Shown here: one piece after another, positions 10,600 through 20,558 of the stretch
Layout of the letters: each line of letters begins with the position of its first letter
How positions within the stretch are numbered: position 1 is the first letter of the stretch
Assembly (NCBI GenBank): GCA_036939975.1
Contig: JALLPB010000064.1
Span: 1 to 26,964, forward strand
Direction: 5' to 3'
DNA length: 26,964 bases
Source: Cyclostephanos tholiformis
Taxonomy: Eukaryota; Bacillariophyta; Thalassiosirophyceae; Thalassiosirales; Thalassiosiraceae
Translations under genes and position numbers: made by a program
Notes under the pieces: generated by a model
What the model was told of the DNA's origin: nothing
What the model saw: the letters and a program-made list of their open reading frames with translations, nothing else
The model's database searches: none

Positions 10600-11539
10600 T
10601 AGGTACAAGGTAAATACAAGAGATAGCCATTGAGCTGTTCTACTAGTTGGAAGAAGTACCTTACTGGGACTTGCTGGGGCTCCTTTAGCACGTTACTGAT
10701 GTAGTAGCGCTGCTGCTTGGCTGTATTGCCAAGGAACATGTCAAGGAGGTGAAAGGTGATGCAATCCTAAAAGGATTCTATACTCTTAGCAGTCTCTTTC
10801 TCATGTTTGTTCCCTTGCAGGTTGGCCCATGGGGCTGCTCCGACTTGACTGGAGACAATATTGTCCCAGCAGAATCAGGCATCTTTGCTGAGAAGGTTTG
10901 CATAGAGCGAGAAAAAACCTTCAGTGACCATGGCCTGGTCTGTTCTAGAAGGGCATCTTTATGGCTTGCATTATCCTTTGAGGGCTGGTTTGGGTTTTTG
11001 GCGTCCTTCTTGGACTTGGGGCCTATCACGTTTGCATATGCAATGGCTTCTTGGAAGTTCTTGGCTTGTTCCACGGCCTCCGATTCCACCTCAATGATGT
11101 CGTTGTAGTCCTGGAACAGCCCCTTCCCCTTGCACGTGCTCTTTGCTTGCTGCACGTGAATCAGAAAGGCTTCCAGGGTCCCAGTGTCCCTGATGGGTAC
11201 ACTAAACTTGGTCATGTTGGGGAGTTTAGTCTTATAGGAATATTCTTTCCCCTTTGCAACAACTTCTTGGACCTCATCTACTACGGGCACATAGGGAATG
11301 GGAAGATGCTTCTTCCGGTTCCCTTTCTTGCACTCTTGGCTTTTGAGGACTTTTGGGACTGCCTTGCTCATACTCATGACTTGTAAGGCCTGTTCAAGCT
11401 TCGTCCCAACAAACAAAGACTTGAAAAAGCTCTTTGATGGACCTTCTATAAACTTCTGGTATGGCGTGGAGGAGGATAGGTACCTCAAAGCTAGCACTTT
11501 GGGCTCAGACGTGGTGATGATAAAAAATTTGTAGGGCAC
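10600..11539 (-). pseudogene. Second, unrelated LTR-retrotransposon gag-like remnant
   Basis: The minus-strand frame from about 11539 carries VVDEVQEVVAKGKEYSYKTK, TKFSVPIRDTGTLEAFLIHV and QQAKSTCKGKGLFQDYND. I recognise this from memory as a gag family common in diatom genomes. Near 10905 the frame shifts: FFSLYANLLSKDA continues in the second frame through VSSQVGAAPWANLQGNKHEK. A stop follows near 10779, then TFHLLDMFLGNTAKQQRYYI and VPVRYFFQLVEQLNGYL end near 10600. It has no sequence in common with the gag at 8940-10306. Both are on the minus strand, so they are remains of two different elements. No protease or RT follows. Confidence 0.7.
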
Positions 11540-12391
11540 GCTTCACAGCAATTCCTTGAATCGACGCATCTAGCTCTCATAGGTATGTAGGCTAACTAGA
11601 TTGTCTGATTTTGGGCAGTGATTCATGGTTGGCCTGGTAGTTGGATATAGATTAGGTTATCAATTGATAGTAACCTAGGCTGGTGGATAACTTTTCCCCT
11701 GAAGTGAAATTTATGAGTGAAAGTGAAGTAGCATGTGGTTCAGGTCAGGAAAAGAAAATTATGAGCTCATTTTAATGCTTAAAAATGAAGTGGATCACCC
11801 TGGCCAAAGCAAGGGTTTGAGATGCAACCTGTAGGATTCTACAGGTGTTGGTACATCCTTATGATGTATCTTTGATGTTCCTCCATGAGTATGTACATCT
11901 ATAGGAGAGCTTGAAGATCTCCCTTCAACATCATATGATGTGGTGGATCCATATCCAGCATTCAATGATGTGGTGGATCTCTATTCAACGTTCAATAATG
12001 TTTTAGATCTCTGATGTCAGTCTATACCTCAGAGGTTCCACTTGGTGTTAAAAACTCACTTGGCACCTTATGATGTACTTTAGGTAAGTACTTTACACAC
12101 CTAATGTCTGGCCTTGGGTCAGGCATGCCCAAAGTTTAACAATGGCTACACAAGTTAGAGTGAACTTCTGGGCTCATGTCAGAGAGTGCATGTTTTAGGT
12201 TGTCCAACAGTCTTTGGACTGTGCTTGTGCCTGATGGCACTGGCTCTCTCACAAACACTCATTTGTTGGAGCAATCTAGTAAGAGCTGTTGGGGAGTTTT
12301 CTCCAACTTTGGGGGCAAGACAAGGGGTCAATGGGCTGATTAGCCAGATGTGAACTGCATTGATAGCTGCCTTTTGGTGTGTTAAGATATG
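11540..12391. other. Non-coding stretch with short tandem repeats
   Basis: There is no supportable gene. Variants of GATGTGGTGGATC and TATGATGTA recur across 11850-12080. The rest is unremarkable AT-rich sequence. Confidence 0.5.
11937..12016. repeat. 30-bp tandem repeat, about 2.5 copies
   Basis: The units 11937-11966 and 11967-11996 both start GATGTGGTGGATC and end TTCAAT. A third, diverged part-unit (AATGTTTTAGATCTC) follows. Confidence 0.75.
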
Positions 12392-12892
12392 TCAATGAAT
12401 GAGGGAAAGGTCTCCTGAAGGTCCTCTGAGAGCAAGTTGGGCGGCTTCATCTGCTCCCCACACTTGATTGATAAGCATTGGCATTGAGGAGGAGGAGGAG
12501 AGTGATGCGGGCGAGGATAGCCACATGTCCATCAGGTCACCTGGGAGTGACATGGGCTTTCCATGTACATGCCAATTGGTATCATAGTAATACAGCATCA
12601 CATCAAGATCATGGAGGATCATGTTACGAAGTGCATTTTCTGTCCAAAATCTCATCCAGGAGTTGTCGTGGAGACCAAGGACCATCCGAGAGAAGATTCG
12701 GTATTGGTCGACCATCATGCTGCAATTATGCCCTTTCTCATTGTCTAGTTCAGTGCTCCCTGGGAGGGATTCACCATCGTTGACTGTGGTTGAGACAGCA
12801 GCAACCAAGAAGGCTTCAGGTGCAGAGGATGCATTCAGATTTGAAGTATTAATCATTGAACCCAAGGATCTCGCCAATTCGGCCTGGCACAA
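12392..12892 (-). other. Unrecognised open frame, possibly an element relic
   Basis: This is a 166-codon frame on the minus strand with no ATG at its 5' limit; a TGA lies just upstream of the TTG at 12892. It contains ARSLGSMINTSNLNASSAPE, a tryptophan-containing stretch near 12670-12550 and a serine-rich segment (SSPASLSSSSSMP). I do not recognise it. The composition is protein-like, and the strand matches the surrounding elements. It could be a decayed exon or part of the sequence 3' of the LINE. A chance open frame is also possible. Confidence 0.25.
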
Positions 12893-13199
12893 TGCACTTC
12901 ATGGGGCGAGTGTTTGTCATCCACCTGTTGGATGAGAAGTTAACATTGGTGGGAGGCAAAGCCTTCGGAGGAGGTGGACATGGTTTGGTGGGTTTAGGAT
13001 GGCTGGTCATGATGATGATGCCAACATGATCATTATGGATGATGTTGTTAATGACCATGATGAAGATGGAGGGGGTGTGATGCAGTTATGTTGAGTTGTC
13101 ATTGTTTTTTCCTGGAGGAATGGGAAGATGTTGTGATTCATGGTTTCTGAACTTCAAGAAAGGAGAAGCAATGTGCCATTAGTGTGCCATTAGTTTTGG

Positions 13200-15087
13200 T
13201 GTCAGCCTTGGCGCCATTTTCTTCAGAGGCTTGATCTCAAGAAAGCCTGCATGCTGTTTAGGAGCTGAAAGTGTGTGGCAGTTTCTTGGTATGGTATGCC
13301 AGTGGTGGCGTTCTGTTGAACCCACTAGTCTTTATTATAAAGGCATGCTAATCCCGGTAGGCAAGTTTAACTTCTCTTTCCAAAGGCTCTAAGTCCAAGT
13401 CCAAGAATCTTGAGGGAATCATACACGCAATGTCCCACCTGCTCAGGTATGTAGTCTCGTCCTTCATTTGCATGTGGGGGCGGAGGTGCCAGCCATTGTT
13501 GATGTAGTGGAAGGGAAGAGGGGTGGTGAGGGGGGCTGATACTTGATGGCATTGATGTTCATTTGGTTCGGGCATCATTGTGTGATGCAATTGCCTCGTT
13601 CGAGGGGGCATTGAGGGAAAAGGTTGCTTGTGATGAGGGGGTGCATTGTGATTTTGGGGGCTTTGTCATGGTTGTGGCCAATCATCAGGTCAAGCAGGTA
13701 TCATGGCCTGCCTGCCTATCAGTAAGGCAGTCGACACGTTTGTTCCAATATTGTTCATGAGATGCTTCCTGAATCCAGTTCTTGAGGGTGCCATAGTCAT
13801 TAATGGTGACTTCTGAAACATTTGCAGGCGTAAGGTCTTCACGATGAAGCCCTTGTTGTGGAGGAAAAGACATCCCACTCATCAAATATTATCACAGCAC
13901 GCGGTCAGCATTTGTTGTGCTGGCCTGTCAAATGGACCACGTATTGTCTTCCTGATAAAGTTGAGCTGATGGGCGGGGATCACATTGGACACAAGATGTA
14001 TGTCGTAAAACATTCACCTGACATGTTTGTTCTTAATGCGATCCTCACGCACTTTTGTCATCCACACTCGAAGAATTCTTTGAATGTTATGATGCAGGAA
14101 GACTTCAAGCTTGTTCGAGAGGGTTTTCTGCATCGACCATGTCTTGCATCCCCACAAAAGCAGGTTCATCAGAATTGCTCAAAATAGAAAGTAATTTATT
14201 TGGTCTAAATGTCCAAGTGCGGCGAGTTCCACACATTCTTCAGAGCTCCCATTGATTGAGTGGCTGCTGTCAAACGATTCTCGATGTCAAAGTCATTGCA
14301 TAAACTGAATGACACGAAGGATCCAAGGTACTTAAAGTGGCAACAAAAAGTGACAAAGCCATTATCCATGTTGATCGGTTGCATTTTGTTGAGTTCATTG
14401 TATAGAGCTCCTTCTTGATCTCATCTTGCTCTTGCCTTTTGTTCATCATGCCTATCATCAGCGTCAGTGATAGTGTTGTCATGTTCATCCTGAAGGGTGG
14501 TGGTGCCAGATTCAGTGCTGTCCTGTAGAAGTGCAGGGAAGTGCAAATCAAAAAAGCCGATAGGGAAGAAGACACATTCCATATTTGAGAGGGATGATCC
14601 TTCTCGTCTGATATGAATTTTGAGTCCAAACCAAGGGGTGCTTGTAGATTAGTTCAAGCCCCTTTGTTAGATCGGTCCATGACGTGAATATGAAGGCTTC
14701 ATCATTGACATAGAGGCATTGGAGGATTTCAACAGCGGCGAGTGACCGCAACAGGTAATCCTTTGGTAGATGCCCATGTAGTTTCCCTTCTCCATTGGCC
14801 AAATCCACTCCAGTGACGGATCATACTGTGAATACACCCAATGCCCACATTTTTCCATTCAATCTCAAGAGTTTCTGCAAATGCAGACATTAAGAAGAGA
14901 AACAGGACCAGGGCCATTTTGTCTCCTTATCGTACACCAACAGATTGGCAAAAGGCTTTCTTTCTCTATCTTCAATACAACTACCAGATCATGATGCATT
15001 CTTTCCACTGCTGAGACAAAGAGGGGGGGGGGAGCACCATACTTCTCAAGAAGCATGAGTAGGAGCTCATGATTTGCCATGTCATAT
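13200..15087 (-). pseudogene. LINE reverse transcriptase, C-terminal half with J-domain-like tail
   Basis: Directly after the insertion the frame resumes with DMANHELLLMLLEKYGAPPP and RMHHDLVVVLKI. RT motif B reads FCQSVGVR-stop-GDKMALVLFLFLM, with TAA where the family has Gln (VRQGD). Motif C reads LYVNDEAFIF near 14700, so the first catalytic Asp of the usual YVDD is Asn. Later parts are HFKYLGSFVSFSL (about 14335), LTAATQSMGALKNVW, LLLWGCKTWSMQKTL and EVFLHHNIQRIL (14150-14060), then EASHEQYW (about 13770). From 13430 to 13215 there is a J-domain-like tail in three frames: VYDSLKILGL, PLEREVKLAYRD, LACLYNKD and QETATHFQLLNSMQAFLRSS. The HPD signature has become YNKD. There are many stops and frameshifts, and it is non-functional. 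Confidence 0.75.
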
Positions 15088-15221
15088 ATCAGAAACCCAA
15101 TTCTGGTTGATCACCACTCCTTCGCAGCTGTGAACCGGTGCAAGTTGATTCCCGTGGCACAGGGCACAACCATTTATTCCCACGATCAAAAATTTCAATT
15201 CCTGTGACGTAGCCATTTAAT

Positions 15222-15782
15222 TAAGACTGATTAACCGAAAAGGAGCAATCGAGGATTTGGCGGGAAAGTTTGACGGACGAAATATCGGCTCATTTTTGTT
15301 CGGGGTGAATTATTAATGTAGCCCATCAATCGATTCCTTTTTGTCTGAATTTTCAAGCTGTCAGATGCAATTCTGTTGGAAAACGCTGTGGTGGGAAGTT
15401 GTGCTCAACTTATGGTCATCCGTTCGGCCATTCCTCGCCGAAAACGCGAAAAAGTACAATAATGTACTCTATCACCATCAAAAAAATAACTTGAGGTGCG
15501 CACAACAAGGAACACAACTCCAAAAGAAGACAGATCCATCATGGTGTCAACGAGACGCGGCGAGTCACCACGCCGGAGAAGATTCCCCCCCTCCCCCCCC
15601 ACGACCAGCCTGAGACAATGCACGTTTTATGCTTATCGGCGACCGTGATTGTCCTACTTAGTGTGCCCAAAACTTAAAATCGAGTTTACTCAAAACGAGC
15701 TCCGTTTTCAGAGCGGTCTGTCCAGTTGTAGTTTTTTTCCCCGCCAAATCCTTGATTGCTCCTTTTCGGTTAATCAGTCTTA
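15222..15782. mobile_element. 561-bp MITE-like element with 43-bp terminal inverted repeats
   Basis: The arms 15222-15264 and 15740-15782 are reverse complements with a single mismatch in 43 bp. They start TAAGACTGATTAACCG and end ATTTGGCGGG. The flanks TTTAAT (left) and TTTAGT (right) could be a 6-bp target duplication with one mismatch. There is no coding sequence inside. The near-identity of the arms suggests fairly recent insertion. Confidence 0.85.
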
Positions 15783-16663
15783 TTTAGTATGTTTACGGAG
15801 TAATCAGAAAACTTATTTTTATTACTGAAACCTACTAATGTAGAAAATTCAAATACTTCTTTTTCCATTGCCAGATTCAGTTTTGGAAAGTACAAAGTGT
15901 ATTTTCTCACACCATGAGAAAAGATACAATTCACCCATCCAAAACCATCTCTGGCTTCATAGGATAGTACGACTAATATTTAAAAATAGTTTTTTCCTTT
16001 AATTCTTTTATTTAAGGAAATAAGCCAGTAGTAGAGTAATCTACACTCTCTACTTATCTTACCAAGTGCACCCACTCTACCTAGCTAATCTATGGTACTA
16101 CCTACCTCTACCTACACTCTTGAAAACATGTTCACAATGGCTTTGCCCTGAATGGTCAAAAATCATGCCAAAACAGGATGAGGAGACTTGGACGGCATGG
16201 ACGAAAAAAATATTGGTGGATAGCCAGGGTCAGTGCGTGTTGATTTGATGCAATGTCCGACTAAAAAAGGCAAGTATTCACTAAAAATGCTCTTTTGTCT
16301 GCCAGCACACTGATCCGCTGCCTGTAGAATAAATACAAATAAATAAAGAATTAGCTAGTTTCACATTACACATTAAAAATTGCATCACCGTGTTTCGAAG
16401 ATAATGAGCGATTGCATGACATATGGCAATTGTACTCACCCAATAAATTGAAGCCACTGGAAGCCAGCGGCCGGGGGGAGGGATGATGGCATTGGTGTTT
16501 TTTTTGTGATTTGTGTGTGTTGTGTGTTGTGTGATGCATTTGTGAGTGGCAGTTGGTCATTTTTTCTGTACCGCAGGCCAAACTACTACATATTTTAGTT
16601 AGGGTACAAAAACAGAAGCTTACAGCAATGCAGTATAGTAGTAAAAATTGAGACTGGTTTTTA

Positions 16664-17159
16664 TAAAAGGTCACATCTGTCATTTTGGTGGGAGTAACAA
16701 CTCCAACCGGACAGACCCTGTCAAAAAAAGTCTTGTTTTATGTAAACTTGATTTAGATTTTTCCACCATGGTAAGCTATAGTAAGCATAAAATGCAACAT
16801 CTCATCCGCTGGTAAGCATGAACTGGCCAAAGCTGGTATTGCATTGGCTTAGGGTTAGGCTGAGGGTTGATTGATGGTTGTGGCCAATGACTTTTTTGTG
16901 TTTTTTTCTCATCTTTGTGCACACAACCGGTTAGTTGTGACACAAAAAAGTACCATACACCGGAGTTTTGGCAAGTACCGAGAACTGACAAGCCCGACTT
17001 TCTGCACCGGCGTTTTTGTATCAAATGCGCTCTAACAGCAAGAAAAGATCACAAAAACGAATCGATTGATGACCATAATTAAAATTTGACCCAACAAGTT
17101 TTCAAACCAAAATTTCATCCATTTTTTGGTCCCGCAAAAATGACAGATGTGACCTTTTA
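16664..17159. mobile_element. 496-bp MITE-like element with 23-bp perfect terminal repeats
   Basis: TAAAAGGTCACATCTGTCAT plus TTT at 16664-16686 is mirrored exactly at 17137-17159. The similarity continues more weakly (GGTGGGA versus TGCGGGA) into the element. There is no coding sequence inside, and no convincing target duplication was seen. Its terminal repeats differ from those of the 15222 element, so it is a separate family. Confidence 0.8.
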
Positions 17160-17368
17160 GATTTATCAGTCTTAATTGTTCAAAAAAGCTTATAATTTTT
17201 GCAAATGAAATACTATATGTTTAAGTTGTAACTTTATAATGTTATGGCAAGGCAGTGAAATGATAATGGTAAACAATTTAGTTTACAACCAGAAAGATTT
17301 TTTGATTGTAACCATAAATGATTACAAGGTGTTATAATGATAGGATACCCAAGAACTGGGTTTCTGAT

Positions 17369-18000
17369 GTATGCTTTGACGAGATCAACAAAGGCAACAT
17401 AAGTTGGTAAGTTATGATTTTTATGCATTGTGAGCAGGGTATTGAGAACAAAGAGCCCATCTTGACATCCAAGTTCCGGTGTCCCACCAAATTGGAAGCA
17501 TGTCCCATTTGCATTGAGTAATTGTAATGCCCTCCCATTCATGACAGAGCTAAATATCTTGGAGCAAACTTCCATAAGCATTACTCTTCTCCACTTATTT
17601 GGGTCTGACAGATCCCTACATTTTGGGACTGGAACACATTGACTGCAATGCCATTGCTCATGATTGGCTATTCCCAGGGAAAAAATCATTACTGTGTTTG
17701 TATACATGGCAAAAGTTTGCAGTGGACATGGCTTTGAAAGCTTCCGGTGGAACTCCAGTGAGACCTGAGCCTTTGACATTTTTTGGTTTATTCACTGCTT
17801 TGGTGAATTTGTTCCATATGTGATAGAATCATTGAGTTTCCATAATATTCTCTGCAGTGGAATGTGTCTGGCAAATTCCAGATCGACCGGGCAATGATAT
17901 TGTATACTTGTTGGAAGTGGGGGGCAAAGACTGACATGTTCTCTGTTGCATTTGTCATTCATTTTCCATCAAGGAGTTGCATTGCCATCATTGGCCAGCA
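17369..18000 (-). pseudogene. LINE reverse transcriptase, N-terminal half
   Basis: Minus-strand fragments run from about 17990: LLDGK-stop-MTNATENMSV, then FAPHFQQVYN (near 17910), GLTGVPPEAFKAMSTANFCH (about 17765-17706), a frameshift, then HCSQCVPVPKCRDLSDPNKW (about 17645), VMLMEVCSKIFSSVMNGRAL, FQFGGTPELGCQDGLFVLNT and NHNLPTYVAFVDLVKA, ending with Tyr at the insertion site. The last segment is RT motif A: the catalytic Asp after FV is present, and the next Asp lies on the other side of the insertion. At least one internal stop and one frameshift make it a pseudogene apart from the insertion. Confidence 0.75.
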
Positions 18001-18086
18001 TTGGTGGTGTGCGGATTTGTCTTTGGTGAGTCACCACCTCCCCAAAACATAGGTGAACTCATCTCTGTAAATCTAGATTGGTAAAA

Positions 18087-20557
18087 TTAAGATATTTTCT
18101 TTTCTACTAACTTTAAGTAATCACTACGTATGATAGCATAAGTCTGACTGTCTTTAAAGTTTTGGTCTAACTTATGATGACATGAATTTTCCACCGACAT
18201 TGGCTTAAGAAAGTCATATGAATCCACCTTCTCATTGTTAAATAGCAGCGCTGACCAGGATAGTCTCTTGAAATCATCCTGCATGAAATATTTCATGGCC
18301 TTGTACTGCCCCTCATTGTGCTGCCTTTTTTGCAATGTCCCCGCAAGGTCAGTTTTCAACTCCATCAGATTACAGTTCTCTTCATTTATCTTGTTGGTTT
18401 GTGCAATCACATCCGGATGCATATTGCAAGAGTGTGCTTTCTCTCGCAGGATTGAGCAAATGAGGGGATTCTGCACCATACTATATAGCCACCGATCTTG
18501 CTTCCCTCAACCCAATCTTCCATTTTGTCATCTAACCCCCCCGAATATTCCTCATCTGCCACTCAACATGCTCCAGCATAAGATGGACTTTTGGTGTCAT
18601 GGTGCTTGCAGGTCCTTACTGCCTTTTATTGCCGCATTGACAAACATCCTGTAAGTTGTAATGTCCATCTCAGTTGGATTTATTGTCCTCGCTAATGAAA
18701 ATGCCCCGTCCCACAAAACAAACACCTCTCTAAATTGCAGGCACAAAGCATCGATGTTGGCATCCGACAATCTGCAGTTCGGCCTCTTCCCACCCTTAAA
18801 AATAATTGCAAACGAATTGAAAATATAGCTGGCATTGGCCATTACCTTTCGTATGTCCTTGCCGTTCAAACTCCCCCCATGGTAAGAGCTCAATTCCACG
18901 CCAATTTCTTTNCATTACCTTTCGTATGTCCTTGCCGTTCAAACTCCCCCCATGGTAAGAGCTCAATTCCACGCCAATTTCTTTTAAAACACTGAACATT
19001 TTCGTCTCAATACTGTCTTGTTGTCTCACCTTGGATGTCCTCATCATTTTCAATTTATTCTGATGATCACGCAATGTGTTTCTAGCCTTCTCCAGCTTTA
19101 AAACGAATTCTCTGTTACGGTGATCCTCCAACTCATTTAATTTCATTCTTTCGTCCATGGCGTGAGTACTCTCTTGTTGTGCAGATGCTTTACCAGCTTC
19201 TAGTACTTTTCGTTTAAGAGTCTTACACAACTTTCCTTCGGTGGATGCATCCCAAATGTCCCTAGCAGCGGCAGTTTCAGTAATCATATTCTTTAGTATG
19301 GGTATGGATGCTCGCACTCTCTCTTCGGTATGTGTCATATTTTCCAAATGCTCATTTAATATGTCCCGCAGCATGTCTAACAATTGATTGCCTACTCCGA
19401 TCATACAATGCAAAAGCGGGATCATATAGTGAGTAATCGGGATAAAAGGCCACCATGGCTTTTTCTTTATACCAAACATTGTCTCCCCTTTTCGTCGTGG
19501 TTGTTCTGCTTCGTCACCTAACCTGCACAGTTCTTCCATTGTCCACATTTTGACTTCATTCAGCTGGGCTTCTGTTAATGTGCACTGCATCTGCATGGTG
19601 CATTGCATGCACCAGTGACCGGACATGGACTCCTTGCCCAACGCCATTGCTTGAAATGCTAAGTCGCCGGTGACGTACAGGTCGACTTGAAGGATTGCCA
19701 TCGTGCCATGTTTGGTAGTGGTAGTGGGGCATGTTTCGCTGAACTTGCATAGGATATTGCCTTCAGCGTCTTTGTATATGTAGAGAGGGGAGGTTGCCAT
19801 AACGATGAGCCCGGAGGTAAGTGTCGGTAATATTGTCAACTCAATTAATTTTCCCGTATCCTTTCGACATATTAACTCGCAAACGGACACTTCGAACTCT
19901 ATTATTTGGCCATCACTTAGCTCGGCTGATACAGATGCTCCAAATTGGAATGCTGTATCGCCGTGATCACCCCCTACAACAGCTTGGACGTAAACAACGT
20001 CTGCTGGTTTTACAGAGTGACTCTGCAGATGACGTTGTAAGTATCTTGCTGTTTCGTCGTCTATTCGTTTCTCTGACCATTCGATGAACTCCTGCTGCGG
20101 TTTACCTTCATAAGTGAAATTGATGCAGCCATAAGTAACGACTCCATGGCCCTCAGAAAGCATACCAACACGTCGGCGAGTTGGACAGAAGCCTTGCCCT
20201 AGGTGAGCTTTCAAATGTTTCTTGATTTCTCGTTCCCCCCTGCCACTAACTCCTGCTGCGTGCATCATCGCAGAGAATTGTGTTGCGGTCATAGGTTTGG
20301 ATGTGGGTAATCTCTGAGTCTCACAGGCGGCAAGGACGGAGTCTCGGTAGAAGCGAAGTAGGTGGTTGGCAATCCGGTAAGCGGATTGGTAGGTGCCTCC
20401 GTGCTTAGTTCCGGCAACTTTGATGGCAACATCGAGCCATTCTTTTGAGTTCTGGAATGATCTATCGCTGGAAGTTTTGGGGACGCGAACATAGGATACA
20501 CTATTATTAGCAGAGTCAATTATATTAAGCTCATAATCATGGCTTAGTAGATCAATT
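18087..20557 (-). pseudogene. Large zinc-motif protein of a diatom transposon family
   Basis: From 20557 the minus-strand frame reads IDLLSHDYELNIID, then VVYVQAVVGGDHGDTAFQFG, LYVTGDLAFQAMALGKESMS, GHWCMQC, KKKPWWPFIPITHY, MIPLLHCMIGVGNQLLDMLR, a long coiled-coil-like stretch (about 19300-19020), YHGGSLNGKDIRKVM, FVLWDGAF and MTPKVHLMLEHVEWQMRNIR. I recognise this order from large uncharacterised repeat families in diatoms, probably transposases or transposon partners. I cannot assign the catalytic residues. The frame is open to about 18597 once the 72-bp assembly duplication is set aside. It then breaks at a G run (18537-18543) and again near 18480, before ending at 18087 (VQNPLICSILREKAHS..., KRQHNEGQYKAMKYF). 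Its N-terminus is lost at the N at 20558. Confidence 0.65.
18840..18984. repeat. Perfect 72-bp duplication around a single N (assembly join)
   Basis: 18840-18911 and 18913-18984 are identical, separated only by the N at 18912. This is what two overlapping contig ends joined without merging look like. Setting one copy and the N aside gives a continuous coding frame through YHGGSLNGKDIRKVM into ANASYIFNSF, so the duplication is almost certainly not biological. Confidence 0.9.
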
Positions 20558-20558
20558 N
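20558..20558. other. Single-N assembly join between unrelated elements
   Basis: To the right of this base the minus-strand frame is a DDE_Tnp_4-type transposase ending ATSARQMAEWGMLTI. To the left it is the unrelated 18087-20557 protein. A gap written as one N hides an unknown length, so neighbouring distances and the order of the two pieces are unreliable. Confidence 0.8.

Larger units (their letters stand above)
15088..17368. mobile_element. 2281-bp non-coding TIR element inserted in the LINE
   Basis: The left end (+) starts ATCAGAAACCCAATTCT at 15088. The right end is its reverse complement, ending at 17368, with one mismatch in 17 bp. It lies between the codons for VDLVKA-Tyr and Asp-MANHE of the reverse transcriptase, and removing it restores that frame. 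The flanking bases ATAT (15084-15087) and GTAT (17369-17372) would be a 4-bp target duplication with one mismatch. No transposase is encoded inside, so it is a non-autonomous DNA element. Two further inverted-repeat elements are nested in it (15222-15782 and 16664-17159). Confidence 0.75.
13200..18000 (-). mobile_element. Decayed LINE-like retrotransposon, split by a nested insertion
   Basis: Minus-strand coding fragments in the correct order describe one non-LTR retrotransposon ORF2: an N-terminal region and RT fingers (18000-17369), RT palm and thumb plus C-terminal domains (15087 to about 13700), and a J-domain-like end (about 13430-13215). The 2281-bp block 15088-17368 interrupts it cleanly. 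Without that block the element is about 2.5 kb. I see no convincing endonuclease domain in this fragment, so it is 5'-truncated or that domain is unrecognisable. No poly(A) tail or target duplication could be identified. Confidence 0.75.

Noticed and set aside
10749..11534. Plus-strand frames (119, 111 and 78 codons) opposite the second gag
   Set aside because: The coding signal is clearly on the minus strand (VVDEVQEVVAKGKEYSYKTK and following). The plus frames are by-products.
13171..13192. GTGCCATTAGT direct repeat (two adjacent copies)
   Set aside because: It is only an 11-bp duplication in decayed LINE-adjacent DNA, with no further structure.
15341..15623. Small open frames inside the 15222-15782 MITE
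   Set aside because: They overlap on opposite strands, run into a C-rich tract and lack any recognisable sequence. The element is non-coding.
16066..17024. Short frames inside the 2.28-kb insertion as a possible transposase
   Set aside because: None exceeds about 105 codons, and none shows DDE, HUH or recombinase motifs.
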